The translations under genes were made by a program, and so were the position numbers. A DNA stretch of 37,047 nt from Laribacter sp. (GTDB taxonomy: Bacteria; Pseudomonadota; Gammaproteobacteria; Burkholderiales; Aquaspirillaceae): the NCBI GenBank assembly GCA_018055005.1, contig JAGPIM010000005.1:1-37047 (forward strand). Reading direction: 5' to 3'. The first letter of the stretch is position 1, and each line of letters opens with the position of its first letter. Of the stretch, positions 1 through 8,420 are shown in pieces. Under the pieces are notes generated by a model. The model had not been told where the DNA came from and made no database searches. It saw nothing but the letters and a program-made list of their open reading frames with translations.

Positions 1-213
1 AGCAAATTCGTAACGATGGGCGCAGAACGCGCCACTCGGGAAAGAGAAAACCCGCGCGGGATCGGCTCAACGCGGGAGCGCGAAGTTTAGCCTGACTGCG
101 CGCCGACGGATAGGGCCAATTGCAGATACCGGCCCTGTCGCGTCCTGACGTGTCCTCTCAAACACGCCGTCAGGCTTAACCATAGCCTGGTAGCCGGCCG
201 GTTGCCGGCACCG
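1..213. other. Intergenic edge region, no gene seen
   Basis: I found no convincing coding sequence or RNA gene here. An imperfect hairpin (CCTGACG at 144-150 pairing with CGTCAGG at 168-174, extended by TGT/ACA across a bulge) lies about 40 nt downstream of the emrB-like stop codon. It has no T-run, so it is at best a weak 3'-end structure for the minus-strand operon. Confidence 0.4.
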
Positions 214-1749
214 TCAATGCCCGCCACTGGCTGCCGCAACTGATGCCGGACGCCTTGCAAACCACACGATGATCACCAGCGCAAAAAACAACAGGCCGGA
301 CACCCAGAACAGTTCATTGCCGCCGATGATGTAGCTTTGTTGCGTCACCTGCTGTGCAATCAGGGCTTTCGCGGCTTCCGGCGGCAGCCCCGCCGCTGCC
401 AGCTGATCAAGCGAAGCGCGGTAGGCCGGGTTGTACGGATCCAGATGCCCGACCAGCCCGACATGGTGCACGGCCTCGCGCCGGTCCCACATAGTGGTCA
501 CGATCGACGCGCCGATCGCACCGAACAGGGTGCGCAGGAAATTCGACAGGGCCGATGCGCTGGCGATCTGGTCCGGACGCAGCCCGGCCAGCGACAGCGC
601 CGTCAGCGGCATGAAAAAGCACGCGACCCCCAGCCCTTGGGCAAACTGCGGCCACGCCACGCCGGCAAAGTTGATGCCCGGTTCAAAGGTCCAGGCCCGC
701 CAGATGAAGCTGCCGCCAAATGCCAGAAAGCTCAGCGATGCCAGCCAGCGCAGGTCGATGCGGTGCGAAAACCGCCCGATCAGCGGCGACAGGATCACCG
801 GCAGGATGCCGACCGGCGCCGTCGCCAGCCCGGCCTGGAAGGCGGTATAGCCCAGTTGTGCCTGCAACAGCAGGGGCAGCAGCAGGATGGCACCGAAATA
901 CAGCATGTAGCCTAGGCTGATGGCGATGGTGCCGATGGTGAAGTTGCGCGAACGGAACAGGAACAGGTCGATGATCGGATGCGAATCGGTCAGTTCCCAG
1001 ATGATCAGCGCCACGATGCCGATCACCGCCACCACCGCCAGCGTGACGATCACCCACGAACCGAACCAGCCCAGGTCCTTGCCCTTGTCGAGCATGATCT
1101 GCAGGCTGCCGACGCCGACCACCAGCAGGGCCAGCCCGATCTTGTCCACCGGCAGCACGAAAGTGTCGGTCTCGCGATGGCGCAGGATCGGCCAGCCGGC
1201 CCACAGCACCAGGATGCCGATCGGCACGTTGATGAAGAAAATACCGCTCCAGTGCCAGTTGTCGGAAATCCAGCCGCCGAGGATCGGCCCGAAAATCGGT
1301 GCCACCACCACCGTCATCGCCCACAGCGCCAGCGCCAGTCCCTGCTTGTCACGCGGATAGCACGGCAGCAGCAGGCTTTGCGACAGCGGGATCAGCGGGC
1401 CGGAAATCCCGCCCTGCAACACCCGGAAGAAGATCAGCATCTCCAGCGACTGCGACAGGCCGCACAGTGCCGACGCCACGATAAAACCCAGCGCCGACAC
1501 CATGAACACCCGCACTTCGCCATAGCGGCGGGCCAGCCAGCCGGTGATCGGCACCGAAATGGCATTGGCCACGGCAAAGCTCGTCACCACCCATGTGCCC
1601 TGGTTGACCGAGGTACCGAGGTTGCCCGAAATGGTCGGAATGGCCACGTTGGCAATGGACGAATCCAGCACCATCATGAAAGTGGCCATCGCCAGCGACA
1701 CGGTGATCAGCCAGCGCTGCGCGCCCGTCAGCGGCGGATGCGACGCCAT
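214..1749 (-). CDS. emrB: DHA2-family drug efflux permease, EmrB/QacA type
   Basis: Inner-membrane proton-driven multidrug exporter of the major facilitator superfamily, 14-helix DHA2 class, expected to work with the EmrA-like adaptor and the outer-membrane factor encoded just upstream. The N-terminus carries the class motif LDSSIANVAIPTISG, followed by the MFS loop motif around GWLARRYGEVR, and the protein is hydrophobic throughout. Length (511 aa) fits EmrB. I chose the ATG at 1749, which lies 4 nt beyond the emrA-like TGA (1754-1756) behind AGGG/GAGG purines. An in-frame start at 1782 would overlap emrA and add 11 residues with no homology character. Substrate cannot be read from sequence. 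It is the last gene of a four-gene minus-strand unit. Confidence 0.93.
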   Translation of the reverse strand: MASHPPLTGAQRWLITVSLAMATFMMVLDSSIANVAIPTISGNLGTSVNQGTWVVTSFAVANAISVPITGWLARRYGEVRVFMVSALGFIVASALCGLSQSLEMLIFFRVLQGGISGPLIPLSQSLLLPCYPRDKQGLALALWAMTVVVAPIFGPILGGWISDNWHWSGIFFINVPIGILVLWAGWPILRHRETDTFVLPVDKIGLALLVVGVGSLQIMLDKGKDLGWFGSWVIVTLAVVAVIGIVALIIWELTDSHPIIDLFLFRSRNFTIGTIAISLGYMLYFGAILLLPLLLQAQLGYTAFQAGLATAPVGILPVILSPLIGRFSHRIDLRWLASLSFLAFGGSFIWRAWTFEPGINFAGVAWPQFAQGLGVACFFMPLTALSLAGLRPDQIASASALSNFLRTLFGAIGASIVTTMWDRREAVHHVGLVGHLDPYNPAYRASLDQLAAAGLPPEAAKALIAQQVTQQSYIIGGNELFWVSGLLFFALVIIVWFARRPASVAAASGGH

Positions 1750-1753
1750 CGCC

Positions 1754-2920
1754 TCAGCCCTGCCCGCCGGCATTGGCGGCAATCAGGTCCGCCACCCGGG
1801 CACTGACATCATCAAGCTCGGCGTCGTACACCCGCGTCGCCATCACCGGCTTCGCGCGCGCCACGGTGGTCAGCACCGGACCGCTGGTGTCCGTGGTATC
1901 CACCGTACTGACCATCGACAGCCCCACACGCAGCGGATGCTTTTTCAGCGGCTCCGGGTCCAGCTCGATCCGCACCGGCACCCGCTGCACCACCTTGATC
2001 CAGTTACCGGTGGCATTCTGCGGCGGCAGCAGCGAAAACGCGCTGCCGGTCCCGGCCGACAGCCCCGTCACCCGCCCGGAAAACTCCACCGACGAGCCAT
2101 AGACATCGCTGGTCAGCGTCACCGGCTGGCCGATGCGGATCTGGCTCAGCTGGGTTTCCTTGTAATTGGCCTCGACCCACACCTTCGACAGCGGCACCAC
2201 CGCCATCAGCGGCGTTCCCGGCTGGATCTGGCTGCCCACCTGCACCGTACGCCGGGCTACATAGCCGTCGACCGGCGCCACAATGGTCGTGCGCCGCCAG
2301 TTGAGCCAGGCACTCTTGTAGGCACTGATGGCGCTGGCCACCGCCGGCTGCTCGGCCAGCGGCGAACCCAGCACCTGCGCCCGCGCCGCCGCCTGCTGCT
2401 GCCGGGCGGCATTCAGCGCCGCCTCGGCACTGGCCACGGCATCGCGGGTATTGGCCAGCTCCTCGGCCGTCACCGCTTCGGTGCCGGCCAGCTTCTGCCG
2501 GCGCGCCAGGTTGCCCTGTGCCTCCTTGAGCTGTGCCGTGCGCAGCGCCACCTCGGCGGCGGCGGCATCGGCACTGAAAGTCTGTCCGCGGGTCGAGCGC
2601 ACTGCCTGCGCCAGCTGGGTGGCAGCCCGCTCCAGTGCCAGCGTGGCGTCAGTGGGGTCCAGCCGCACCACCGGCTGGCCGGCACGCACCAGGTCGGTAT
2701 TGTCGGCATCGATGGCCACCACGGTGCCGCCGGTCAGCGGCGTGATCTGCACCAGATCGCCGCCAACGTAGGCGTCGTCGGTCGACAGGTGCGTGCGGCC
2801 GTACAGCAACCAGTACAGGAGAAAAGCCACGCCGCACACGATGACCACCACCGCAAGCCAGATCAGGGCCTTCTTGCGGGTACGGGCAGGTGCCGGCGCC
2901 GGAGTATCAGCAGTATTCAT
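1754..2920 (-). CDS. emrA: HlyD/EmrA-family periplasmic adaptor subunit
   Basis: Membrane-fusion protein (388 aa) linking the EmrB-like pump to the outer-membrane channel. Visible parts are a short cytoplasmic N-terminus, one membrane helix near residues 15-40 (IWLAVVVIVCGVAFLLYWLL), the family segment STDDAYVGGDLVQITP, a first half lipoyl-like motif, a long Ala/Gln/Arg-rich alpha-helical hairpin at about residues 95-200, the second lipoyl half (APVDGYVARRTVQVGSQI), and a beta-barrel region ending in YNA-like residues. It starts 29 nt after the outer-membrane factor and ends 4 nt before emrB, so the three are almost certainly co-transcribed. The gene symbol is by family resemblance; substrate is unknown. 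Confidence 0.93.
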   Translation of the reverse strand: MNTADTPAPAPARTRKKALIWLAVVVIVCGVAFLLYWLLYGRTHLSTDDAYVGGDLVQITPLTGGTVVAIDADNTDLVRAGQPVVRLDPTDATLALERAATQLAQAVRSTRGQTFSADAAAAEVALRTAQLKEAQGNLARRQKLAGTEAVTAEELANTRDAVASAEAALNAARQQQAAARAQVLGSPLAEQPAVASAISAYKSAWLNWRRTTIVAPVDGYVARRTVQVGSQIQPGTPLMAVVPLSKVWVEANYKETQLSQIRIGQPVTLTSDVYGSSVEFSGRVTGLSAGTGSAFSLLPPQNATGNWIKVVQRVPVRIELDPEPLKKHPLRVGLSMVSTVDTTDTSGPVLTTVARAKPVMATRVYDAELDDVSARVADLIAANAGGQG

Positions 2921-2949
2921 GAACGTGTTTCCTTGTTGATCTTGTGGAT

Positions 2950-4362
2950 TCAGCGGCTCAGCGCACGGGCCGTTGCCAGCCGTGCCTGCCAGGCGGCGGC
3001 CCGGGCACTGGTTTCGCTCTGGCGGGCGGCCAGCAGTTCGGCTTCGGCGGCCAGCGCGGTTTCACGCGAGCCGATGCCGGCCCCGGCCCGTTCGCCGGCC
3101 AGCCGCAGGGCCAGCCCGGCCTCGGCTCGCGCCGCCGACGCGGCCTGCTGCACGGTCTGGCTGGCCTCGACCGCTGCATAACCGTCTGCCGCCTCGCGCG
3201 CTGCCGTGATCAGGCTGGCGGTGTAGCTGGCATTGGCCGCATCGAATTCGGCCGAGGCGGCGGCCAGCCCGGCGCGGCGGCGGCCGCCGTCAAACAGCGG
3301 CAGGTCGATCACCGGTGCCAGCCCGAACATGCGGCTGGCGCGGGTCAGTAGATCCCCCGTGCCCTGCGCTGACAGGCCGGCAAATGCCGACAGCGAAATG
3401 CTGGGATAAAACGCTGCCCGGGCGGCATGGATGTCCTCGGCGGCAGCGGTAATGGCCAGTCGCGCGGCCTCGACGTCCGGCCGTGCCGCCAGGGCGGCCA
3501 GCGTGGGTTCGGACGGCAGGACCAGGGTGGCGGGATCCGGCAGGCGGGCCGGCGTGAACCGGCGCGTGGCCTCCGGCCCCTGCCCGGTCAGCTGTGCCAG
3601 CGCGTGCCGGTTGAGTGCCACCTGTTGCCCGGCTGTCGCCAGCGCTCCGCGCTGCTGTTCGGTGGCGGCCCGCAGGACGGCCAGCGCACTGCGCGGGGCC
3701 AGTCCGGCGGACACCCGCTGCTGCAACAGCGACTGGCGGGCTTCGAACGTGGCCAGTCCGCGGGCCAGCAGCTCCTGCCGTTCGACCGATTCGGCCAGCG
3801 CCACGTACTGCATGGCCACGGCGTAAGCCAGCAGGCGCCGTACGTCGCGTTCGCGGGCAGCAGCCACGGCTACGCCGGCTTCGGCCGAACGCACCTGCGC
3901 GGCCATCTGTCCCCAGAAATCAAAGAGATAACTGAATGTCACCTCGGGCTGGTACAGCGTGTACCACTGGCCGCCGATCGGTGGCGGATAGAGGCCGTTG
4001 GCCGATTCGCGCAGCCTTTGTACCGTCAGCTGGGCATCCAGCTGCGGCAGGCGCAGTGAGCGGGCCTGCAACAGGGTCGCCCCGGCGGCGCGCACCCGGG
4101 CCGCGGCTGTCGCCAGGTCCGGGCTGTCGCTGAGTGCGCGCCGCACCAGTCCGGCCAGTCCGGGCGAGCCGAGGGCTTGCCAGGCGTCATCGGCCACCGG
4201 GCGGGCGGCGGTGGCCGATGACGCCGGCACCAGCGCCAGTGCGGCCGGATCGGGAGTACGGGTTTGCGGTTCGATACCGTGGGTGGACGCGCACCCCGCC
4301 AGCAGGGCAGAGGCGGCGACAAGCCACAGAGGGCAGGAAAGCGGGAATTTCATACGGTTCAT
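2950..4362 (-). CDS. Outer-membrane efflux lipoprotein, NodT/OprM-like (OMF)
   Basis: TolC-like outer-membrane channel subunit (470 aa) of the tripartite pump. A lipoprotein signal peptide is visible at the N-terminus, ending in the lipobox LLAGC, so Cys24 would be acylated. Two OEP repeats follow; the arrangement and length match NodT-family lipoproteins. The start codon sits only 3 nt beyond the stop codon of the HD-GYP gene and I see no Shine-Dalgarno sequence before it (the preceding bases are GCGCTGAAAA), which suggests translational coupling to the upstream gene. A second in-frame ATG at 4353 is a possible alternative start. EmrAB pumps often use such an OMF encoded in the same operon. 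Confidence 0.93.
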   Translation of the reverse strand: MNRMKFPLSCPLWLVAASALLAGCASTHGIEPQTRTPDPAALALVPASSATAARPVADDAWQALGSPGLAGLVRRALSDSPDLATAAARVRAAGATLLQARSLRLPQLDAQLTVQRLRESANGLYPPPIGGQWYTLYQPEVTFSYLFDFWGQMAAQVRSAEAGVAVAAARERDVRRLLAYAVAMQYVALAESVERQELLARGLATFEARQSLLQQRVSAGLAPRSALAVLRAATEQQRGALATAGQQVALNRHALAQLTGQGPEATRRFTPARLPDPATLVLPSEPTLAALAARPDVEAARLAITAAAEDIHAARAAFYPSISLSAFAGLSAQGTGDLLTRASRMFGLAPVIDLPLFDGGRRRAGLAAASAEFDAANASYTASLITAAREAADGYAAVEASQTVQQAASAARAEAGLALRLAGERAGAGIGSRETALAAEAELLAARQSETSARAAAWQARLATARALSR

Positions 4363-4365
4363 TTT

Positions 4366-7314
4366 TCAGCGCAGCGTGGCAGGGGTCCGGTCGCCGGGCG
4401 GGGCCAGCACGGCGGCGACGTCCACCGCATCGAGCTGGGCCGGTGCCAGATAGCGTTCGGCGTACCGGCGCCAGACGCCGCTTTCGACAAACAGGACAAA
4501 GAGATCGCGGTCCAGATGGCCGCGCTCGCACATGGCACGCATGCGCGCCAGTGCCTCGCTGACCGGCTGGCCGGTCTTGTAGGGGCGGTCGGCCGCGGTC
4601 AGCGCCTCGAATACGTCGGCAATCGCCAGCATGCGCGCCTCGACGCTCATGTCGTCCTGCATCAGGCCGCGCGGATAACCGCTGCCGTCCACGTGCTCGT
4701 GATGGCTGCCGGCGATGTCCGGCACCTGTTTCAGGTGGGGCGGAAACGGCAGCTGTCTCAGCATTTCGATGGTCTGGATGATGTGTTCATTGATCTTGTA
4801 ACGTTCCTCGGCGGTCAGCGTGCCGACACGCACGCTCAGGTTGTGAAGCTCGCCCCGGTCGTACAGCCAGTCCGGGGCTTCCATGCTGAAACCGCGCCGG
4901 CGATTGGCCGCCGTACCGTCACCGTCCGGACGCGGCACGCGATGGCCGGGCTTGTCGGCCAGCAGGGGTTCGGTGGCCGGCAGCGGACCGGCTGCGGGCA
5001 GCCGGCTCTGTTCTTCATGGCTGATGCCAAGCCGGTCGTCCAGGGTACGTTGCCAGGTCCGGGCCCCGATGCGTCGCAATCGTGCAAGGTCAGCGTCGCT
5101 TAACGGCCGCTCGCCGGTGTTGCAGGCGGCGACAAAGGCAAAGTCGGCATCCAGTGCGGCATGCCGCTCGTCACGGGTACGGCCGAGTGCCGCGGCATCT
5201 CCGCCGGCGGCCATGCCGCGCCAGTAATCAATGTCGGCGTCGCGCTTGAGCACCTCGAAGCGCGTACGGATTTCGTGGATGCGGTCGTACAGCGTTTCGA
5301 GCTTGGTGGCCTTGTCGACCACGTATTCCGGCGTGGTGACCTTGCCGCAGTCGTGCAGCCAGCCGGCGATCAGCAGCGCATCCCACTGCCCGGGCGTCAG
5401 CCGGAAGCTGGCAAACGGTCCCTGCCGGGCCTCGCAGGCGGCTTCGGCCAGCCAGCGCAGCAGCACCGGCACGCGCTGGCAGTGGCCGCCGGTGTGCGGG
5501 CTCTTGGCGTCGATGGCGCCGGCCAGCAGCCGGATCAGCGAATCGAGCAGCGCCGTCTGCGCGCTCAGGAGCTGCTGGTTGTCGATGGCGACGGCGGCCA
5601 GCCCGGCCAGGGCTTCGATAAAAGCCTGACGCTCGTGGGACAACGACTGTCCGTGCACGAACAGCAGGACCAGTACGCCGATGCTGCGCCCCTCGTGCCC
5701 CATCAGCGGTACACACAGCCGGATGGATGCTCCCTGACGTCCCAGGGCTGCGACCGATGGGGGCAGATCGTCAAAGACCGGGCTGTCCGGTTGCAGGGAC
5801 TCGATCTGCGAACGGCCGGTTTCCAGTGCCCGCGCCCGCACGTCGTGCAGGCTGCTGCGCAGGCTCAGTGCCGGCAGGATCAGCGGCTGTTCGCCGGTCA
5901 GCCCGCCGGCCGGCAACAGCTGGCGCCGGTCGGCATCCAGAAAATACAGTCCTGCCGCTGCCGCTTCGGCCGCAGCCAGCGTTTCGGCCAGCAACCGGTC
6001 ATACAGGGCGTGCGGCTCCCGCTCGCGCATCAGGGCCAGCCCGATGGCCAGAAAATGCCCGATGGTGGCCTGCATGCCGTCCATCGATTGCGCCAGCGTG
6101 TCGATCTCGCAGATGGCCGAGTGCAATGGCGGCCTCGGCGAGAAATCCAGTGCATTGATGGCACGGGCGCGGCCGGCCAGCTCCACCAGCGAGGCCGACA
6201 CCCGGCCAGCAATCCACCATGCCAGCGGCACCACCACCAGCACCAGTATCCCGGTCAGCAGCAGCGCCCTGGCGCCTTCGGCCCGGGCCGCGGCCAGCAG
6301 CTCGTCTTCCGGTACCAGCACGGCCAGCCGCAATGGCGGCTCCTGGCCGGTCTGCGGCAAGGCCCGCACCACGACCCGCCACGGTTCGCCGTCCACTTCG
6401 AGCGGATAGGCCCCGAGCGGATGTGGCCCGCGGGCCAGCGCTGCCATGGCGGCCGATCCCTGGTTGCCGAGTTCCGGCAGGGCCAGCCCGTGCCGGTCGG
6501 GCTGCTGCGGGGGCAGGCTGGATGCCAGCAGGCGCAGGCTGGTAGCGTCGTACAGCACGATTTCGCTGCGGCTGATCCGTGGCTGGTGTACCAGCCAGCG
6601 CGACAGGTCCTGCAGCGACAGGTCAGCACCGGCCACCACGCCGGGCGCGATCTCGCGGGCCACGGAGGCCCCGGCTTCTCCGGTGGTGTAGAAGCGGTAG
6701 GGCTCGGTCAGGATACGCTGGCCGGCTGCCTGGCCGGCCGTCTGGTACCAGCTGCGGGTACGCGGATCGAACGGCGGACTGTGCAGCCGCTGGCGATACA
6801 GCACCCGGCCGGCTTCGTCGAGGTAGACAAACTGCATCCAGCGCTGGCCGTCCTGCCGGTCGATGCCCTGCACCAGATAGCGACTGCCGGGCGGCGCCAT
6901 GAACAGGCGCCGGCTTTCGGGCGAATCCAGCGGACGCAGCAGGAAAAACCCGCCATCCGGATAACCGAGGTAAAGCGCCGACAGGCGCTGGTCATGCCGC
7001 AGGGCCCGGATCAGCAGCGGCAGCGATTCCAGCCGGGCGGCCAGCGAGCCGGCCGTCACCAGTGCGCTGCCGCCCAGCATCTGCAAGGTGGCATCCACCG
7101 GAGCCAGCAGGTGTTCGGTGCGGGATTCGGCTGCGCTGACCGCGTAATCGAACTGGGTAACGTGGCTGTCGATCAGCTGCCGGCTGGCACTGCGGTAGTT
7201 GAGCCACGACACGGCACCGCCCGCCACCAGCGCCAGCAGCGCCAGTACGGCAGTCAGGTAGAACTGGAAGCGCATCCGCCAGCGCGGCGGAGCCTGGGGA
7301 GGAGAAGCAGACAT
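4366..7314 (-). CDS. Membrane HD-GYP phosphodiesterase with periplasmic sensor, HAMP and GAF-like regions
   Basis: Predicted cyclic-di-GMP phosphodiesterase, 982 aa. From the N-terminus: a membrane helix (about residues 18-38), a large periplasmic segment of dCache type, a second helix (about 350-370, LLLTGILVLVVVPLAWWIAG), a HAMP-like segment, a GAF-like region (about 440-600), and an HD-GYP domain. Metal and catalytic motifs are intact: HDCGK with His654-Asp655, NEH with His844, and HHEHVDGSGYP starting at His871. Between HDCGK and His844 lie about 190 residues where canonical members have about 30, so the catalytic domain carries a large insertion. It is the promoter-proximal gene of the efflux operon. 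Catalytic activity is inferred from the motifs. Confidence 0.9.
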   Translation of the reverse strand: MSASPPQAPPRWRMRFQFYLTAVLALLALVAGGAVSWLNYRSASRQLIDSHVTQFDYAVSAAESRTEHLLAPVDATLQMLGGSALVTAGSLAARLESLPLLIRALRHDQRLSALYLGYPDGGFFLLRPLDSPESRRLFMAPPGSRYLVQGIDRQDGQRWMQFVYLDEAGRVLYRQRLHSPPFDPRTRSWYQTAGQAAGQRILTEPYRFYTTGEAGASVAREIAPGVVAGADLSLQDLSRWLVHQPRISRSEIVLYDATSLRLLASSLPPQQPDRHGLALPELGNQGSAAMAALARGPHPLGAYPLEVDGEPWRVVVRALPQTGQEPPLRLAVLVPEDELLAAARAEGARALLLTGILVLVVVPLAWWIAGRVSASLVELAGRARAINALDFSPRPPLHSAICEIDTLAQSMDGMQATIGHFLAIGLALMREREPHALYDRLLAETLAAAEAAAAGLYFLDADRRQLLPAGGLTGEQPLILPALSLRSSLHDVRARALETGRSQIESLQPDSPVFDDLPPSVAALGRQGASIRLCVPLMGHEGRSIGVLVLLFVHGQSLSHERQAFIEALAGLAAVAIDNQQLLSAQTALLDSLIRLLAGAIDAKSPHTGGHCQRVPVLLRWLAEAACEARQGPFASFRLTPGQWDALLIAGWLHDCGKVTTPEYVVDKATKLETLYDRIHEIRTRFEVLKRDADIDYWRGMAAGGDAAALGRTRDERHAALDADFAFVAACNTGERPLSDADLARLRRIGARTWQRTLDDRLGISHEEQSRLPAAGPLPATEPLLADKPGHRVPRPDGDGTAANRRRGFSMEAPDWLYDRGELHNLSVRVGTLTAEERYKINEHIIQTIEMLRQLPFPPHLKQVPDIAGSHHEHVDGSGYPRGLMQDDMSVEARMLAIADVFEALTAADRPYKTGQPVSEALARMRAMCERGHLDRDLFVLFVESGVWRRYAERYLAPAQLDAVDVAAVLAPPGDRTPATLR

Positions 7315-7337
7315 GCCTTTGTTATAGGCAGGCCGGC

Positions 7338-7367
7338 AACAAAACGGGCGTCCCGCCGGGACGCCCG
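7338..7367 (-). terminator. Intrinsic terminator of hemC
   Basis: A perfect 10-bp stem (7345-7354 with 7358-7367) with a 3-nt loop is followed on the minus strand by TTTTGTT. It lies 23 nt past the hemC stop codon and just upstream of the HD-GYP gene, so it insulates the efflux operon from hemC transcription. Confidence 0.9.
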
Positions 7368-7389
7368 CTGGTCAGTCAGGCGGCGACGC

Positions 7390-8316
7390 TCAGCCGGCAG
7401 CCTTCACGGCGTCGATCACATCGTCGGCGCCCTGGTCCAGCAGTTTCTTCGCAATCGTGCGGCCCAACGCGTCGGCGTACTCGGCCGGAGCCGTGGCTTC
7501 GGCGTGCAGCAGGGTGGTGCCGTCGGGTGTGGCCACAAAGCCACGCATGACCAGCATGTGTTCGTGCTGCTCGGCATAGCCGCCCACCGGAATCTGGCAG
7601 CTCGCCCCCAGTGCCCGGCCCATGGCCCGCTCGGCCGTGACGCAGGCGTAGGTAGCCGGGTGGTTGAGCGGCGCCAGCAGCGCCATCAGGTCGGCACGGT
7701 CGGCACGGATTTCGATGCCCAGCGCCCCCTGCCCCACGGCCGGCAGGCTGTCGGCGGTCGACAGCTCCATGCGGATGCGCTCGGCCAGCCCCATGCGCTT
7801 GAGGCCGGAGGCCGCCAGGATGATGGCGTCGTACTGGCCTTCGTCGAGCTTGCGCAACCGCGTTTGCAGGTTGCCGCGCAGCGGCTTCACCAGGAGGTGC
7901 GGATAGCGGGCGCGGACCTGGCTTTCGCGGCGCAGGCTGGCCGTACCGACCACGGCACCGGCCGGCAACTCCGAGAGGCTGGCATAGCGCGACGACACGA
8001 AGGCATCACGCGGGTCTTCGCGTTCGCAGATCGCCGCCAGCGCAAATCCCTCAGGCAGATCCATCGGCACGTCCTTGATCGAGTGCACCGCCAGGTCAGC
8101 CCGGCCTTCCTGCATAGCTAGTTCAAGCTCCTTGACGAATAGCCCTTTGCCGCCGATCTTGTTCAGGGTTTTGTCCAGAATGCGGTCGCCCTGCGTGGTG
8201 ATGCCCAGGATGCTGACCTCCAGCTCCGGATACAACGCCTGCAAACGCGCCCGGATATGCTCGGCCTGCCACATGGCAAGCGGGCTCTCGCGGCTGGCAA
8301 TGACGACTTGCTTCAT
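7390..8316 (-). CDS. hemC: Porphobilinogen deaminase (hydroxymethylbilane synthase)
   Basis: Cytoplasmic enzyme that joins four porphobilinogen molecules into hydroxymethylbilane in tetrapyrrole synthesis. The N-terminus [17 protein letters not shown], the segment [20 protein letters not shown] with the following KD, and the cofactor-site context [12 protein letters not shown] (Cys that holds the dipyrromethane) are all present. Length of 308 aa is normal. I chose the ATG at 8316, which matches the family N-terminus and has AGGAA about 11 nt upstream; a longer reading to 8358 has no family support. No hemD follows here; the gene is followed by its own terminator. It diverges from ppc. Confidence 0.97.
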   Translation of the reverse strand: MKQVVIASRESPLAMWQAEHIRARLQALYPELEVSILGITTQGDRILDKTLNKIGGKGLFVKELELAMQEGRADLAVHSIKDVPMDLPEGFALAAICEREDPRDAFVSSRYASLSELPAGAVVGTASLRRESQVRARYPHLLVKPLRGNLQTRLRKLDEGQYDAIILAASGLKRMGLAERIRMELSTADSLPAVGQGALGIEIRADRADLMALLAPLNHPATYACVTAERAMGRALGASCQIPVGGYAEQHEHMLVMRGFVATPDGTTLLHAEATAPAEYADALGRTIAKKLLDQGADDVIDAVKAAG

Positions 8317-8420
8317 ACCCAATATTCCTGTGTTAATTTGTTGCAATTCTAACATCATGACCGTACCGGATTTTCATTAGCCAACAGTCGACCCGGTTCA
8401 TTTTTCTAGGATACCTGAGC

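Noticed and set aside
1544-3181. Long plus-strand frame across the pump genes
   Set aside because: Antisense to emrA, emrB and the outer-membrane factor, with His/Arg/Gln-rich content and no recognisable domain.
5161-8121. Very long plus-strand open frame of nearly 1,000 codons antisense to the HD-GYP gene and hemC
   Set aside because: The frame is an artefact of high GC content. Its product is Gln/Arg/His-rich without motifs, and it covers two genes with intact catalytic motifs on the other strand.
8317-8420. Divergent hemC/ppc promoters
   Set aside because: Single hexamers resembling -10 boxes (such as TAGAAT on the minus strand) exist, but no acceptable -35 at correct spacing accompanies them.
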